Assembly: GCA_023627715.1 (NCBI GenBank)
Contig: JAMAHW010000003.1
Location: 620,001-684,000, forward strand
DNA: 64,000 bases
Direction of reading: 5' to 3'
DNA from: Periconia sp. R9002
Taxonomy: Eukaryota; Ascomycota; Dothideomycetes; Pleosporales; Periconiaceae
Under the pieces are notes generated by a model that ran no database searches, was not told the origin of the DNA, and saw nothing but the letters and a program-made list of their open reading frames with translations. Below, in pieces: positions 63,997 to 64,000 of the stretch (the stretch's first letter is position 1; each line of letters begins with the position of its first letter). The position numbers were made by a program, and so were the translations under genes.

Positions 63997-64000
63997 AGAG

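Noticed and set aside
1..64000. tRNA genes and CRISPR arrays
   Set aside because: I looked for B-box-like GGTTCGAATCC segments and regular spaced repeats on both strands; candidates lacked a partner A-box or cloverleaf, and no array is present.

Overview
The window looks like nuclear DNA of a filamentous ascomycete (Pezizomycotina). Genes carry short GT-AG introns of about 50-170 bp with CTAAC-like branch points. There are two Zn2Cys6 regulators, a WOPR (Gti1/Pac2) regulator, a DUF7708-type protein and fungal Ubr1, flotillin and Qcr9 proteins. Introner-like introns would fit Dothideomycetes, but I could not fix class or genus. All gene models were built by hand from reading frames, splice signals and family conservation. 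No RNA genes were found.

Layout: (1) 1-7.3 kb: a WOPR regulator behind a very long 5' region, then a Dal5-type MFS transporter. (2) 7.3-11.1 kb: AT-rich, gene-poor, with a decayed OTU-like gene and a long inverted-repeat element. (3) 11.1-37 kb is mostly housekeeping: RPA2 (13 exons) divergent from ARL8, an RCR-type membrane protein, a secreted protein, flotillin, a conserved hypothetical, PYM, QCR9, then the single-exon 2144-aa UBR1 and an Mtf2-like mitochondrial protein. (4) 39-46 kb is accessory: a Zn2Cys6 regulator, an SDR lacking the catalytic Tyr, a ferric-reductase-like membrane protein and a methyltransferase. (5) 45.8-56.9 kb looks like a sugar/polyol catabolic cluster: a Zn2Cys6 regulator, a sugar transporter, two classical SDRs, a zinc polyol dehydrogenase and a P-loop small-molecule kinase. 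(6) 57.9-64 kb: a Gln-rich nuclear protein, a DUF7708 plus degenerate-NTPase protein, and the start of a DUF7025/AAA-type gene cut by the window end.

The strongest signal is in the 3' half of RPA2. Its 5' 2.1 kb is one exon, while the last 2.3 kb has eleven introns. Introns 2, 4 and 10 are copies of one another (introner-like elements), with inverted GTACAAAG/CTTTGTAC ends visible in introns 2 and 4. Intron 5 seems to derive from a tandem duplication of coding sequence. Intron 9 holds a 108-bp MITE whose ends resemble another MITE 14 kb away. Two exons are only 12 and 18 nt. The predicted protein is 1206 aa, with family motifs continuous across every junction I checked, so splicing appears to work.

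In the polyol cluster the transporter would import a sugar or sugar alcohol, the zinc dehydrogenase and SDRs would interconvert polyol and ketose, the kinase could phosphorylate a product, and the neighbouring Zn2Cys6 protein could regulate them. The substrate is not visible from sequence.
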